Assembly: GCF_000015245.1 (NCBI RefSeq)
Contig: NC_008700.1
Location: 3,608,501-3,672,500 of the forward strand
Reading direction: 5' to 3'
DNA length: 64,000 nucleotides
Source of the DNA: Shewanella amazonensis SB2B
Lineage (GTDB): Bacteria > Pseudomonadota > Gammaproteobacteria > Enterobacterales > Shewanellaceae
Below the pieces are notes generated by a model. That model was not told the origin of the DNA. It was given only the letters and a program-made list of their open reading frames with translations, and did not search any database. Below, piece by piece: positions 53,627 through 62,329 of this stretch; positions within the stretch are counted from its first letter, which is position 1; each line of letters opens with the position of its first letter. Made by a program: the position numbers and the translations under genes.

Positions 53627-54167
53627 GTCGCTCATTCTGGTGCTGCTTTGCACCTGCAGCGCTGTGGCTTTGGCCAACACCAAGTTTGATTTGAGCCAGG
53701 AAGTCAAAATTGCCGCAGCCAACAGTTATGCCGATCTGAAAAACAAGCGCATTGTATACGAAGGCCCGGTGACCCTGACCCAGGGCAGCCTGGTGCTTAA
53801 GGCGGGTGAACTGAGCTCTTTCACCGACGAGAAAAGCGGTAAACGCATTCTGCTCGCCAAGGGTAACCCTGCCACTTACAGTCAGCAGGTGGAAGATGGC
53901 CGCACAGTGCATGCCAGTGCTACGGAAATCAGCTACAACATCGACAGCCGTGTAATGAGCCTCAAAGGCAACGCCAAGGTCGAGCAGGATGGCAGCCAGG
54001 TGAGCGCCGACTCCATCGTTTACGATATCGAAAAGCAGCAGCTCACGTCCCAAAGCAGCGGTAAAAAAGACGACCGGGTTATCACCATCATCAAGCCCGA
54101 AAATTACCAGCAGGATCTGCAGGATAAAGTTAAGACAGAGCAACCCCAGCAAGAGAAGCAGCAATGA
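53613..54167 (+). CDS. lptA: LptA, periplasmic LPS transport protein
   Basis: A 184-aa exported OstA-family protein (signal peptide ending AVALA) whose beta-jellyroll units stack into the LPS bridge across the periplasm. Visible features are GPVTLTQGSLVLKAGEL and SLKGNAKVEQDGSQVSADSIVYD. The C-terminus is Gln/Glu-rich (KTEQPQQEKQQ). It overlaps lptC and lptB on its two ends. Confidence 0.95.
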   Translation: MNLNKSLILVLLCTCSAVALANTKFDLSQEVKIAAANSYADLKNKRIVYEGPVTLTQGSLVLKAGELSSFTDEKSGKRILLAKGNPATYSQQVEDGRTVHASATEISYNIDSRVMSLKGNAKVEQDGSQVSADSIVYDIEKQQLTSQSSGKKDDRVITIIKPENYQQDLQDKVKTEQPQQEKQQ

Positions 54168-54895
54168 CCCAACTGACCCTGAAGGCCAGTAACCTCGCCA
54201 AGAGTTACAAAAACCGCCAGGTTGTCAAAAACGTCAGCCTCACCGTCAATACCGGCCAGGTGGTCGGCTTGTTGGGCCCCAATGGTGCCGGTAAAACCAC
54301 CACCTTTTATATGGTGGTGGGTCTGGTACAGAGTGACAAGGGCAGCATACACATCAATGATGATGACCTGACGCTGGATCCCATGCATCTGCGGGCACGC
54401 AAGGGCATTGGCTATCTGCCACAGGAAGCCAGCATCTTTCGCAAGCTGTCGGTGCGCGACAACATCATGGCCGTGTTGCAGATGCGTAAAGAGCTGAACA
54501 CCGATGAGCGTGAAGAGGCCTTGGAGCAACTGCTGGAAGAGTTTCACATCACCCACATTCGTGACAATCTGGGCATGTCACTCTCAGGTGGCGAACGTCG
54601 CCGGGTCGAGATAGCCCGGGCGCTCGCCGCAAACCCCAGATTTATCCTGTTGGATGAACCTTTTGCCGGGGTAGACCCCATTTCCGTTATCGACATCAAA
54701 AAGATCATCGAGCAATTGAAGAATCGTGGCCTTGGTGTGCTTATCACCGACCACAACGTGAGAGAAACCCTCGATGTGTGCGAAAAAGCCTATATCGTCA
54801 GCCATGGCGATTTGATTGCCGAAGGCACTCCTGCCGAAATCCTCGACAATCAGCAGGTGCGTGCAGTGTACTTGGGTGAGCAATTCAGGCTATAG
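54164..54895 (+). CDS. lptB: LptB, ABC ATPase for LPS export
   Basis: A 243-aa ABC ATPase that powers LPS extraction by LptFG. Walker A is GPNGAGKTT (38-46), the signature is LSGGERRRVEIARA and Walker B is FILLDEPFAGVDP with a switch His in ITDHNVRET. It overlaps lptA by four bases and precedes rpoN by about 110 bp. lptF and lptG are not in this window. Confidence 0.97.
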   Translation: MTQLTLKASNLAKSYKNRQVVKNVSLTVNTGQVVGLLGPNGAGKTTTFYMVVGLVQSDKGSIHINDDDLTLDPMHLRARKGIGYLPQEASIFRKLSVRDNIMAVLQMRKELNTDEREEALEQLLEEFHITHIRDNLGMSLSGGERRRVEIARALAANPRFILLDEPFAGVDPISVIDIKKIIEQLKNRGLGVLITDHNVRETLDVCEKAYIVSHGDLIAEGTPAEILDNQQVRAVYLGEQFRL

Positions 54896-55006
54896 TTAAT
54901 TAACAAAGCCCCCTTCTCATATCCGGATAATCAGGGTGGTAAATCACCGGATAACCTGATAGAAAAGCTTTCTACCTGAATAATTTAGTGAAGGATTCGC
55001 AGTACA

Positions 55007-56488
55007 ATGAAAGCGTCGCTCCAGCTAAAACTGGGACAACAACTCACAATGACGCCACAGTTGCAGCAGGCCATTCGTCTGCTTCAACTCTCTTCGCTTG
55101 AACTGCAACAGGAAATTCAGCAAGCCCTCGACGCCAACCCACTGTTGGAGCTGGACGACGAACTGGGCAGCGATCAGTTTGATGCCGACGGCGGCGATAA
55201 AGAATTTGATGACCAGTTCAGCCAGGAGTCCGTCTCAAACGACACCACGGACAGTGCCTCGCTGGAAACCTCAGACGCCATCAATCAGCAGTCCATGCCG
55301 GACGAGCTCCCGATGGATACCACCTGGGATGAAGTCTTTACGGCTGCCCCCGTGTCTGGCCCCGGGATCCGTGGCGAAGATGATATGCCGTTTCAGGGCG
55401 AAACCAGCGAAGGCCTCTACGAACATCTCGAATGGCAAAAAAATCTCACCCCTTTTTCCGATACCGATCTGGCCATTGCCACTGCCATCATAGATGCCAT
55501 CGATGACAAAGGTTACTTGACCCAAAGCCTGGAGGAAATTCTCGAGGCCGTGGGCGATGACGAAGTGGAGCTTGACGAAGTTGAGGCCGTGCTCAAACGC
55601 ATTCAACACTTCGACCCAATCGGGGTGGCTGCCCGTGATTTGGCAGAGTGCCTGCTCATTCAACTTGGGCAGTTTCCGGCGGATACCCCCCACCTGGACA
55701 ACGCCAAGCTGCTTATCCGTGACCATTTGGACTTGATTGCCAACCGCGACTTCCGCACCCTGATGCGAAAAACACGCCTCAAGGAAGAAGAACTCAGAGA
55801 CGCAATCGTCCTTATTCAGGGGCTGAATCCCCGTCCCGGTGAGTCGGTGACCAGCACCAAGGACGAGTATGTTATTCCGGATGTCTCGGTCAGTAAAAAA
55901 AATGGCCGTTGGGTTGTAGAGCTTAATCCCGATTGTATGCCTAAACTGAGTGTGAACCAGCAATATGCCGCCATGGCGCGCACCAGTCGCAACCAGGCTG
56001 ACAGCCAGTTTATCCGCGGGCATTTGCAAGAGGCCAAGTGGTTTATCAAGAGCCTGGAGAGCCGCAACGACACCCTGCTGAAAGTCGCCAATTGCATAGT
56101 GCAGTTCCAGCAGGGCTTTTTTGAGTATGGTGAAGAAGCCATGAAACCCATGGTGCTCAACGATATCGCCGAAGCGGTAGAGATGCACGAATCCACCATC
56201 TCACGGGTCACTACCCAAAAATACATGCATACCCCAAGGGGTATCTTTGAACTCAAGTATTTTTTCTCCAGCCACGTCGGGACCGAAGATGGCGGAGAAT
56301 GCTCATCTACTGCCATCCGCGCCTTTATCAAGAAACTGGTGGCAGCAGAAAATCAGAAGAAACCATTGAGCGACAGCAAAATGGCGGAACTTCTGGCAGA
56401 ACAAGGAATCAACGTTGCTAGACGCACCATCGCCAAATACCGAGAGGCGATGTTGATCCCACCGTCAAACCAACGTAAGAGTTTATAA
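55007..56488 (+). CDS. rpoN: RNA polymerase sigma54 factor
   Basis: A 493-aa sigma54 with all regions: the Gln/Leu-rich region I (GQQLTMTPQLQQAIRLLQLS) that contacts activators, an acidic region II (about 50-110), the core-binding and HTH segments (EMHESTISRVTTQKYMHTPRG) and the RpoN box (ARRTIAKYREAM) that reads the -24 element. It transcribes genes with GG/GC promoters when helped by an enhancer-binding ATPase. The rpoN-hpf-ptsN-rapZ-npr order is standard. A candidate target promoter is found at 22275-22290. Confidence 0.97.
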   Translation: MKASLQLKLGQQLTMTPQLQQAIRLLQLSSLELQQEIQQALDANPLLELDDELGSDQFDADGGDKEFDDQFSQESVSNDTTDSASLETSDAINQQSMPDELPMDTTWDEVFTAAPVSGPGIRGEDDMPFQGETSEGLYEHLEWQKNLTPFSDTDLAIATAIIDAIDDKGYLTQSLEEILEAVGDDEVELDEVEAVLKRIQHFDPIGVAARDLAECLLIQLGQFPADTPHLDNAKLLIRDHLDLIANRDFRTLMRKTRLKEEELRDAIVLIQGLNPRPGESVTSTKDEYVIPDVSVSKKNGRWVVELNPDCMPKLSVNQQYAAMARTSRNQADSQFIRGHLQEAKWFIKSLESRNDTLLKVANCIVQFQQGFFEYGEEAMKPMVLNDIAEAVEMHESTISRVTTQKYMHTPRGIFELKYFFSSHVGTEDGGECSSTAIRAFIKKLVAAENQKKPLSDSKMAELLAEQGINVARRTIAKYREAMLIPPSNQRKSL

Positions 56489-56518
56489 CCCACCCAAGGT
56501 CTTTGGAGGAAAGTGTCT

Positions 56519-56806
56519 ATGCAAATCAATCTGACTGGGCATCATATCGAAATCACTGATTCACTGCGTAACTACGTAGAGAGCAAGTTCTCCAAGCTTG
56601 AACGTCATTTCGAACAGATCAATAATGTCCACGTTGTTCTCAATGTTCAGAAATTGCAGCAAATCGCAGAAGCCAAGCTTCACCTCAACGGTGGCGAGGT
56701 ATTCGCCACTTCAGAACATGAAGACATGTACGCCGCCATTGACGCCCTAATTGATAAATTGGACCGTCAGGTTATTAAACACAAAGAGAAACTGACCAAA
56801 CATTAA
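56519..56806 (+). CDS. hpf: Ribosome hibernation promoting factor
   Basis: A 95-aa short HPF of the RaiA/YfiA fold that binds the 30S decoding region and, with Rmf, forms inactive 100S ribosomes in stationary phase. The start MQINLTGHHIEITDSLRNYVESKF is typical. The ATG at 56519 has GGAGG nine bases upstream; the GTG two codons earlier is too close to it. It follows rpoN by about 30 bp and precedes ptsN by two. Confidence 0.95.
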   Translation: MQINLTGHHIEITDSLRNYVESKFSKLERHFEQINNVHVVLNVQKLQQIAEAKLHLNGGEVFATSEHEDMYAAIDALIDKLDRQVIKHKEKLTKH

Positions 56807-56808
56807 CG

Positions 56809-57252
56809 ATGGAACTAAGTACCATCCTGGCGCCGGAGTGCACTAGCTGTGCCACTCCGGGCAGCAAGAAAAAGGTGCTGGAGCTGATTAGCGATCTCGC
56901 TGCTGCCCAGAATCCCTCCCTCTCGTCTCAAGAGATATTCGAAAGCCTGCTGGCCCGTGAAAAAATGGGTAGCACAGGTATTGGTAATGGTATTGCCATT
57001 CCCCATGGACGCCTTGGCACTATAGATAAGCCCTTAGCTGTGCTGATCAAGTGTGAAGAAGCCATTGGTTATGACGCCATTGACAAGCAACCTGTGGACA
57101 TTCTGTTTGCCTTGCTGGTGCCGTCGGACCAGTGTCAGCAACATCTCAGCACCCTGGCCGCTATGGCCGAAAAGCTGAATGACAAGCAGATCCTCAAGCA
57201 GCTGCGTAAAAGCCACGATGAAAAGGAACTTTACCAGGTAATCATCGGATGA
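56809..57252 (+). CDS. ptsN: PTS IIA-like nitrogen-regulatory protein (EIIA-Ntr)
   Basis: A 147-aa EIIA domain whose active His66 lies in GNGIAIPHGRLG. It is phosphorylated by NPr in the PtsP-NPr-PtsN chain, which links nitrogen state to potassium transport and other targets. No sugar transporter domain is attached. The stop overlaps the rapZ start by four bases. Confidence 0.95.
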   Translation: MELSTILAPECTSCATPGSKKKVLELISDLAAAQNPSLSSQEIFESLLAREKMGSTGIGNGIAIPHGRLGTIDKPLAVLIKCEEAIGYDAIDKQPVDILFALLVPSDQCQQHLSTLAAMAEKLNDKQILKQLRKSHDEKELYQVIIG

Positions 57253-58100
57253 AACTCGTTATAGTCTCCGGGCGCTCTGGCTCCGGAAAGTCGGTAGCCC
57301 TCAGGGTACTGGAAGACTTGGGCTACTACTGCGTCGATAATTTGCCATTACAGCTGATTGGGCCCTTGCTTGCCCAGCTTAAGGGTAATAACGACAAGGT
57401 CGCCATCAGCATCGATATCCGCAATATGCCGGAGCAGGAAAAGGCCCTCGAAAAAGAGCTGGCAAGGCTCCCCGAAGGCGTCGAACTCACCAGCTTTTTC
57501 CTCAATTCCAGCGACAAGGTGCTGCTCAAACGCTACAGTGAAACCCGCCGTTTGCACCCCCTGTCCCGCAGCAAGGTCTCATTGCAGGAAGCTATCAAGC
57601 TCGAAGGCAAAATGCTGGCGCCCATTTCCAATATGGTCGACCACTTCATCGATACCTCCAATCTGAATGTCTATGAACTGGCTGATGCTGTCAGGCAGAT
57701 ACTACTTGGTCGCACAGACAAAGAGCTGGTGATCATCTTCGAATCCTTTGGTTTCAAGCACGGCATGCCCACAGAAGCAGACTTCATGTTTGATGCCCGC
57801 TTCTTGCCCAATCCCCATTGGGAACCCGAGCTGAGGCCCCTCACTGGCCTCGATGAGCCGGTTAAGCTGTTTTTGGAACGTCAGGTGCTGGTCAACAAGT
57901 ACATCTGGCAAATCGAAAACCTGCTGGAAACCTGGTTGCCCCACCTGGAGCGTAACAATCGCAGCTACCTCACCATTGCCATTGGCTGCACCGGTGGTCA
58001 ACACCGTTCTGTGTATATTGCCGAGCAGCTTGCCAAGCGCTTCGCCAACTCTCACCACAAGGTTGAGGCCCGCCATCGGGAACTGAATGCCAAAGCTTGA
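57249..58100 (+). CDS. rapZ: RapZ, RNase adapter / nucleotide-binding protein
   Basis: A 283-aa P-loop protein with Walker A GRSGSGKS (8-15) and the C-terminal IGCTGGQHRSVYIAEQLA typical of RapZ. In E. coli it binds glucosamine 6-phosphate and directs RNase E to the small RNA GlmZ, thereby adjusting cell-wall precursor supply. It overlaps ptsN by four bases and npr by 14. Confidence 0.95.
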   Translation: MKLVIVSGRSGSGKSVALRVLEDLGYYCVDNLPLQLIGPLLAQLKGNNDKVAISIDIRNMPEQEKALEKELARLPEGVELTSFFLNSSDKVLLKRYSETRRLHPLSRSKVSLQEAIKLEGKMLAPISNMVDHFIDTSNLNVYELADAVRQILLGRTDKELVIIFESFGFKHGMPTEADFMFDARFLPNPHWEPELRPLTGLDEPVKLFLERQVLVNKYIWQIENLLETWLPHLERNNRSYLTIAIGCTGGQHRSVYIAEQLAKRFANSHHKVEARHRELNAKA

Positions 58101-58362
58101 ACGTGACGTCACCATAGTCAATAAACTGGGCCTGCATGCCCGCGCTGCCACCAAGCTGGCGGTATTGGCGTCGGAATTCAAGGCCAGCGTGACGCTGGTT
58201 CAGGGCGCCAAACAGGCTTCGGCCGCCAGCGTGCTGGGTCTCCTGATGCTCGAATCCGGAATGGGCAAAACCATCCATATTATCGCCGAAGGGGAAGACG
58301 CCGAGCAGGCCATGGATGCCGTGTGTAACCTTATCAACGCCCGCTTCGACGAAGACTGCTGA
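58087..58362 (+). CDS. npr: NPr, HPr-like phosphocarrier of the nitrogen PTS
   Basis: A 91-aa HPr-fold protein with phospho-His17 in NKLGLHARAATKL and the conserved Ser48 in SAASVLGLLML. It passes phosphate from EI-Ntr to PtsN. It starts inside the end of rapZ, so translation is coupled. The last gene of the rpoN cluster; mgtE follows after about 70 bp. Confidence 0.95.
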   Translation: MPKLERDVTIVNKLGLHARAATKLAVLASEFKASVTLVQGAKQASAASVLGLLMLESGMGKTIHIIAEGEDAEQAMDAVCNLINARFDEDC

Positions 58363-58404
58363 CCCGGCTTCACTTCGTCCATCCCATTAAATTTGCTAAT
58401 ATAT

Positions 58405-58426
58405 CCCCCAATTCATCTCTTGGGGG
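58405..58426 (+). promoter_or_regulatory. Hairpin covering the mgtE ribosome binding site
   Basis: CCCCCAA (58405-58411) and TTGGGGG (58420-58426) form a seven-bp stem around an eight-base loop. The right arm is the Shine-Dalgarno (GGGGGA), six bases before the mgtE ATG. The stem should limit ribosome access. A -10-like TAATAT lies at 58397, so a transcript starting there would lack the left arm and escape this control. Confidence 0.55.
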
Positions 58427-58432
58427 AAAGCG

Positions 58433-59797
58433 ATGGCTGTCGAACTTCTGGATAACGAGCAAACCGAGCTGTTGCTGAATCAGCTCAATGAGGCCCTGGG
58501 CAGCGGTATGTTTGTGCATGTGCGCCAGATGCTGCTGAACATGGCCGCATCCGATATCGCACTGGTGCTCGAATCCTCTCCTCCCCGTACCCGTCAGGTA
58601 TTGTGGCAACTTATCGACCCCGAGCTTGCCGGTGAGGTCCTCGAAGAGCTCGGCGAAGAGATGAAAGACAAGTTTATCCGCCAGATGAGCCCCGAGCGCC
58701 TCGCCCGCGCTGCCGCAGGCCTGGACACCGACGATCTGGCCTACATACTGCGCTCCCTGCCCGACAGCCTCTACAAGCAGGTGCTGCAATCCATGTCGAT
58801 TCAAGACCGCAGTCGCGCCGAGCAGGCACTCTCCTACCCGGAAGAAACCGCCGGCGGCATCATGAATACCGACACTGTGACCATACGCCCCGACGTGAAT
58901 GTGGATGTGATACTGCGCTACCTGCGCCAGCTCGGCTCGCTGCCCGAGGCCACCGATATGCTCTATGTGGTAGACAGACACGATGTGCTGCTCGGGGCGG
59001 TAAAGCTCACCGCCTTGCTCACCTGCAGCCCCTCCACACCCATTCGTGAGCTTATCGATGCCGACATTGAGGGGATTCCCGCGACCATGTCGGATACCGA
59101 GGCTGCGGCCCTGTTTGAGCGCCACGACTGGGTGTCAGCGCCCGTGATAGACGCAGAGGGCAAGCTGCTGGGGCGAATCACCATCGACGATGTGGTGGAT
59201 GTCATCCGGGAAGATGCCGAACACTCAATGATGGGGATGGCCGGTATGGACGACGATGAAGACACCTTTGGTCCCGTCCTCAAAAGCAGTTTCCGGCGCT
59301 CATTGTGGCTCACTGTTAATCTGTTCGCCGCCCTGCTGGCTGCGTCGGTCAGCAACCTGTTTGAATCGACCCTGGAGCAGTTCGCCACCATCGCCATCCT
59401 GATGACCATAGTGCCCAGCATGGGTGGCGTGGCCGGCAATCAGACCCTGGCATTGGTGATTAGGGGTATGGCGCTGGGCCACATAGGCCAGAGTAACTCC
59501 CGCTGGCTTATCGGCAAGGAGCTTGCCATCGGTTTTCTCAACGGCCTGCTTTGGTCAGTTCTGGTGTTTGTCGCTATCTGGCTGTGGAAAGGGGATCTGG
59601 CCCTGGGGGCACTGATAGGTGGGGCCATGTTGATCAATATGACGGTGGCAGGACTCGCCGGTGCCAGCATTCCCTTGCTGCTTAAACGATTGAAAATAGA
59701 CCCGGCATTGGCCGGTGGTATGGTGCTGACCACTGTCACCGACGTGATAGGGCTGTTTGCCTTTCTGGGCCTGGCGACGGCATTTTTAATGCGTTGA
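58433..59797 (+). CDS. mgtE: Magnesium transporter MgtE
   Basis: A 454-aa Mg2+ channel with the MgtE N-domain (about residues 1-130), a pair of CBS domains (VTIRPDVNVDVILRYLRQ, DTEAAALFERHDWVSAPVIDAEG) and five membrane helices from about residue 285. The pore region includes PSMGGVAGNQTLALVIRG and the acidic residue in TDVIGLFAFLGLA. In known members the cytosolic domains close the pore when Mg2+ is plentiful. Translation may be limited by a hairpin over the Shine-Dalgarno. Confidence 0.95.
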   Translation: MAVELLDNEQTELLLNQLNEALGSGMFVHVRQMLLNMAASDIALVLESSPPRTRQVLWQLIDPELAGEVLEELGEEMKDKFIRQMSPERLARAAAGLDTDDLAYILRSLPDSLYKQVLQSMSIQDRSRAEQALSYPEETAGGIMNTDTVTIRPDVNVDVILRYLRQLGSLPEATDMLYVVDRHDVLLGAVKLTALLTCSPSTPIRELIDADIEGIPATMSDTEAAALFERHDWVSAPVIDAEGKLLGRITIDDVVDVIREDAEHSMMGMAGMDDDEDTFGPVLKSSFRRSLWLTVNLFAALLAASVSNLFESTLEQFATIAILMTIVPSMGGVAGNQTLALVIRGMALGHIGQSNSRWLIGKELAIGFLNGLLWSVLVFVAIWLWKGDLALGALIGGAMLINMTVAGLAGASIPLLLKRLKIDPALAGGMVLTTVTDVIGLFAFLGLATAFLMR

Positions 59798-60217
59798 AGT
59801 GTCACTGGGCAGTGGGGTGTACTCCATGGCTTGCTGGCAATCACACCAGCACACCTGAGGCTGCAGCGCCAGGGTGAGCACTGAGATACACTCCTTCTCG
59901 GTCACCACCAAAAACTCCCGCGGAGCATGATGGCTGCTGGCCATAAAGCCACTTCGCAGGCTTTCCTGCTCCAGCCAGCCCCCTTCAGACACCTCATACA
60001 ACCAACCGTTGGACAGGCTCAGCTCTGCCCAGTACTCAAGCAGATCGCCCTCATCCAACATTCTGAATCCCAATAATTTTTCAAATGTCAGCTCACAGCA
60101 TTGGCCTTCGATATTGAGCGAAAGCTTCAAGGCGTGATCCTGGTATTGCAACGACAGCAAGCGTACATTGTCACCAAGACGCTCAACCGCCATTGCGACT
60201 CCACGAGGATGACCCAT
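59786..60217 (-). CDS. Conserved hypothetical cytoplasmic protein
   Basis: A 143-aa soluble protein without signal peptide or membrane segment. It contains four Cys, two in CWCDC near the end, which might bind metal. I recognise no family. Two starts are possible: the ATG at 60217 (AGGAG nine bases upstream) or the ATG at 60193 (GTGGAG). Its 3' end overlaps mgtE by 12 bases on the opposite strand, so there is no room for a terminator and the two messages overlap. Confidence 0.7.
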   Translation of the reverse strand: MGHPRGVAMAVERLGDNVRLLSLQYQDHALKLSLNIEGQCCELTFEKLLGFRMLDEGDLLEYWAELSLSNGWLYEVSEGGWLEQESLRSGFMASSHHAPREFLVVTEKECISVLTLALQPQVCWCDCQQAMEYTPLPSDTSTH

Positions 60218-60293
60218 AGCGCCGGACTCCTGGATAAAAAGTTACTTTTCATTTAAATGATTTATTTTTTATCTTGCAAGTCCGGCAACACAA

Positions 60294-61076
60294 TCAGCGT
60301 GGTGGGGCAAACCCATAATCGCCAAGAATGGCCTGTCCGGCCGGTGACAAAATGTAGTCGGCGAGCGGCCTTGCGCGCTCATCTATTACCAAAAGCCCAT
60401 AATCTGCCCCCACGGCCAGGTTTTCCGGTAAATGCACCAGTTGCAGCTCGGCGTACTCTTTGCGGGCAAGACGACCATTGGTGCAGTAGGTCAGGAAGAT
60501 ATCCGCCTGACGGGTCTTCATCACATGGGCATAGGGATTGACGCCCTTGGGCGGTTTGGCGCTGTTTGGTCCTCCCGTGAGCTGCAGTGCCTTGGTTTTG
60601 AGCCTTGTCTCGGCGCCAGGCTCAATCGTTTCGGCCAACTCGAAGACCCGAAACGCGTAGTCGCCTGAGGGGTCTGCCTTGGGCGTGGAAGTCCCCACAC
60701 GCACGTCCGCTGACAACATGCGCTCCAGCAGGGTGGCCGGGGTCAACACAATCTCGGGCTGCGCCAGCGCACAAAGCTGGTTACGGGCAAACGCTTGTAC
60801 CTTGTCTCCCATACCTTTTGCCTGCAGGGTTTGCGGGTGTTTCATATTGGCTGAGGCGAACAGGTCAACGTTTTCACCGGACTCGATACGCTCCCGAAGC
60901 AGTCCGGAAGGACCAAACTGGGCCACAACAGCCTGCCCCATGTCTTTCTCAAAGGCCTGCACTATGTCGCCCATGGCGGCTTTGAGGCTGCCGGCGGCAC
61001 GAAGTTCCAGAGGTTCCGCGGCCATGACACTGCCGATGGAAACCAGTATGGATATGAGCAGTATGGATTTTTTCAT
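60294..61076 (-). CDS. ModA-like periplasmic substrate-binding protein (orphan)
   Basis: A 260-aa exported solute-binding protein resembling molybdate-binding ModA. A signal peptide (SILLISILVSIGSVMAAEP) precedes LRAAGSLKAAMGDIVQAFEK, FGPSGLLRERIESGENVDLFASANM and the end YILSPAGQAILGDYGF. The AAGSL and GPSG motifs suit oxyanion binding. The ATG at 61076 (with GGAAG before it) begins directly at the signal peptide. No modB or modC is near, so the permease must be elsewhere, or the protein may serve another role. The substrate is inferred. Confidence 0.85.
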   Translation of the reverse strand: MKKSILLISILVSIGSVMAAEPLELRAAGSLKAAMGDIVQAFEKDMGQAVVAQFGPSGLLRERIESGENVDLFASANMKHPQTLQAKGMGDKVQAFARNQLCALAQPEIVLTPATLLERMLSADVRVGTSTPKADPSGDYAFRVFELAETIEPGAETRLKTKALQLTGGPNSAKPPKGVNPYAHVMKTRQADIFLTYCTNGRLARKEYAELQLVHLPENLAVGADYGLLVIDERARPLADYILSPAGQAILGDYGFAPPR

Positions 61077-61238
61077 TTTCTTCCGTGATATAGGTGAGGA
61101 GGAAGGCCAGGGTGGCCTTCGCAGAGCTGATAACAGACGCTCAAGCAAACCCCAGTAGCGCTTCACTGGCAAGGAGAAGGATCACAGCCTGTGACCTATC
61201 AAACTTTGGGTTGACCCTGTACGCATGGGAAGATACCA

Positions 61239-61272
61239 ATAAAAAAAGGAGACAGAGCCTCCCTTTTTAATT
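61239..61272 (-). terminator. Terminator of the OmpA-type lipoprotein gene
   Basis: An imperfect stem GGGAGG/CTCC with a run of seven T on the leftward strand, about 15 bases past the stop codon. Confidence 0.65.
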
Positions 61273-61286
61273 ATTCGCTTACCGTA

Positions 61287-61955
61287 TTAGCCAATAGGCG
61301 TGAGGATAATTTCTACGCGGCGGTTTTGGGCACGGCCCTCTGCGGTGGCGTTAGACGCGATGGGGCTGGCCTCGCCCATGCCCTGAGTGGATACACGCGC
61401 GGCAGCAACCCCCTTGCTCAGCAGGTAATTGCCCACTTCCGAAGCCCGTACCTGAGACAGACGCAGGTTGTAGCTGTCTGCGCCACTTGAATCGGTATAA
61501 CCCAGTACATTCAAACGGGTCTTGCTGTACTCTTTCGCCACCAGAGCAACCGAGTCCAATACCTGCATGGCGCGTGGGCTCAGATCAGTCTTGTCCACGG
61601 CAAAGGTCACGTCGTTTGGCATATTCAGAATGATGTTGTCACCATTGCGGGTCACGCTGACGCCGCTGGCCTGCAGCTGCTGACGCAGTTTGGTTTCCTG
61701 CACATCCATGTAATAACCGATACCGCCACCGACTGCCGCTCCCGATGCAGCGCCAATCAGCGCACCTTTACCGCGGTCGCTCTTACTGGAAGAGGCTACG
61801 CCCACGGCAGCACCTGCAACAGCACCTATGATGGCGCCAGTGGTGGCATTGGCAGTTTGCTGTTCATTGGTATAGGGGTTCACTGTGCTGCAACCAGTGC
61901 CCATAGCAGCCAGGGCAAATACGCCAGTCAGGGTAAGAATTGCTTTCTTGTTCAT
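61287..61955 (-). CDS. OmpA-family lipoprotein with glycine-zipper (YiaD-like)
   Basis: A 222-aa outer-membrane lipoprotein. The lipobox LAAMGTGC places the lipidated Cys at 22. A glycine-zipper stretch (GAIIGAVAGAAVGVASS, GALIGAASGAAVGGGIGYY) is followed by an OmpA domain with NVLGYTDSSGADSYNLRLSQVRA (as NVLGYTDSSGAD and LSQVRASEV), which binds peptidoglycan. It ties the outer membrane to the wall. I start at the ATG at 61955; the frame open to 62225 has no coding character upstream. It diverges from the 39-aa ORF. Confidence 0.92.
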   Translation of the reverse strand: MNKKAILTLTGVFALAAMGTGCSTVNPYTNEQQTANATTGAIIGAVAGAAVGVASSSKSDRGKGALIGAASGAAVGGGIGYYMDVQETKLRQQLQASGVSVTRNGDNIILNMPNDVTFAVDKTDLSPRAMQVLDSVALVAKEYSKTRLNVLGYTDSSGADSYNLRLSQVRASEVGNYLLSKGVAAARVSTQGMGEASPIASNATAEGRAQNRRVEIILTPIG

Positions 61956-62209
61956 GGAAATACCTCTTGTCATTTTTGTGGCCAGTATAACGACTGCAAG
62001 ATGACAGGCAACTGAACGCCGTGCGATTGCCCAATGCTTATACGCTCTACCTCCACCGGGCACCAACTTGGGGCAATTTGCCCCCAAATCAGGCAAATCC
62101 ACCCTCGATGCTGACATAAATAAATCATAAATATTTGATATTAATACCATTAGCAAATTGACATCAAAGTTGCATACCTCTTTGTGGGTGTTGAATAAAG
62201 GAGTCGAAC

Positions 62210-62329
62210 ATGAAGTACCTGACATCTGTATTTAACCACTTGAAATCAGAGTGGCACTACATTGGGTCTGCTGGCGTCAGTCAGTGGGAATTAGGACGAG
62301 AGGTCAAATTCAGGAGGACAGGGTTATGA
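62210..62329 (+). CDS. 39-aa ORF coupled to the HTH gene
   Basis: Thirty-nine codons from the ATG at 62210 to a TGA at 62327-62329. AAGGAG lies seven bases before the ATG, and the stop overlaps the next gene's ATG in an ATGA arrangement. The product starts MKYLTSVFNHLKSEWHYIG and ends KFRRTGL; it is basic with an amphipathic start. I recognise no family. It may be a leader peptide that couples translation or a functional microprotein. The frame, ribosome binding site and overlap make chance less likely. Confidence 0.55.
   Translation: MKYLTSVFNHLKSEWHYIGSAGVSQWELGREVKFRRTGL

Noticed and set aside
54926..54976. Overlapping short inverted repeats between lptB and rpoN
   Set aside because: Arms of six bases or fewer (ATCAGG/CCTGAT, AGAAA/TTTCT) in 110 bp are expected by chance; no T tract for a terminator.
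55271..56188. 305-aa open frame on the - strand
   Set aside because: Antisense to rpoN; no motif and low-complexity composition typical of shadow frames.
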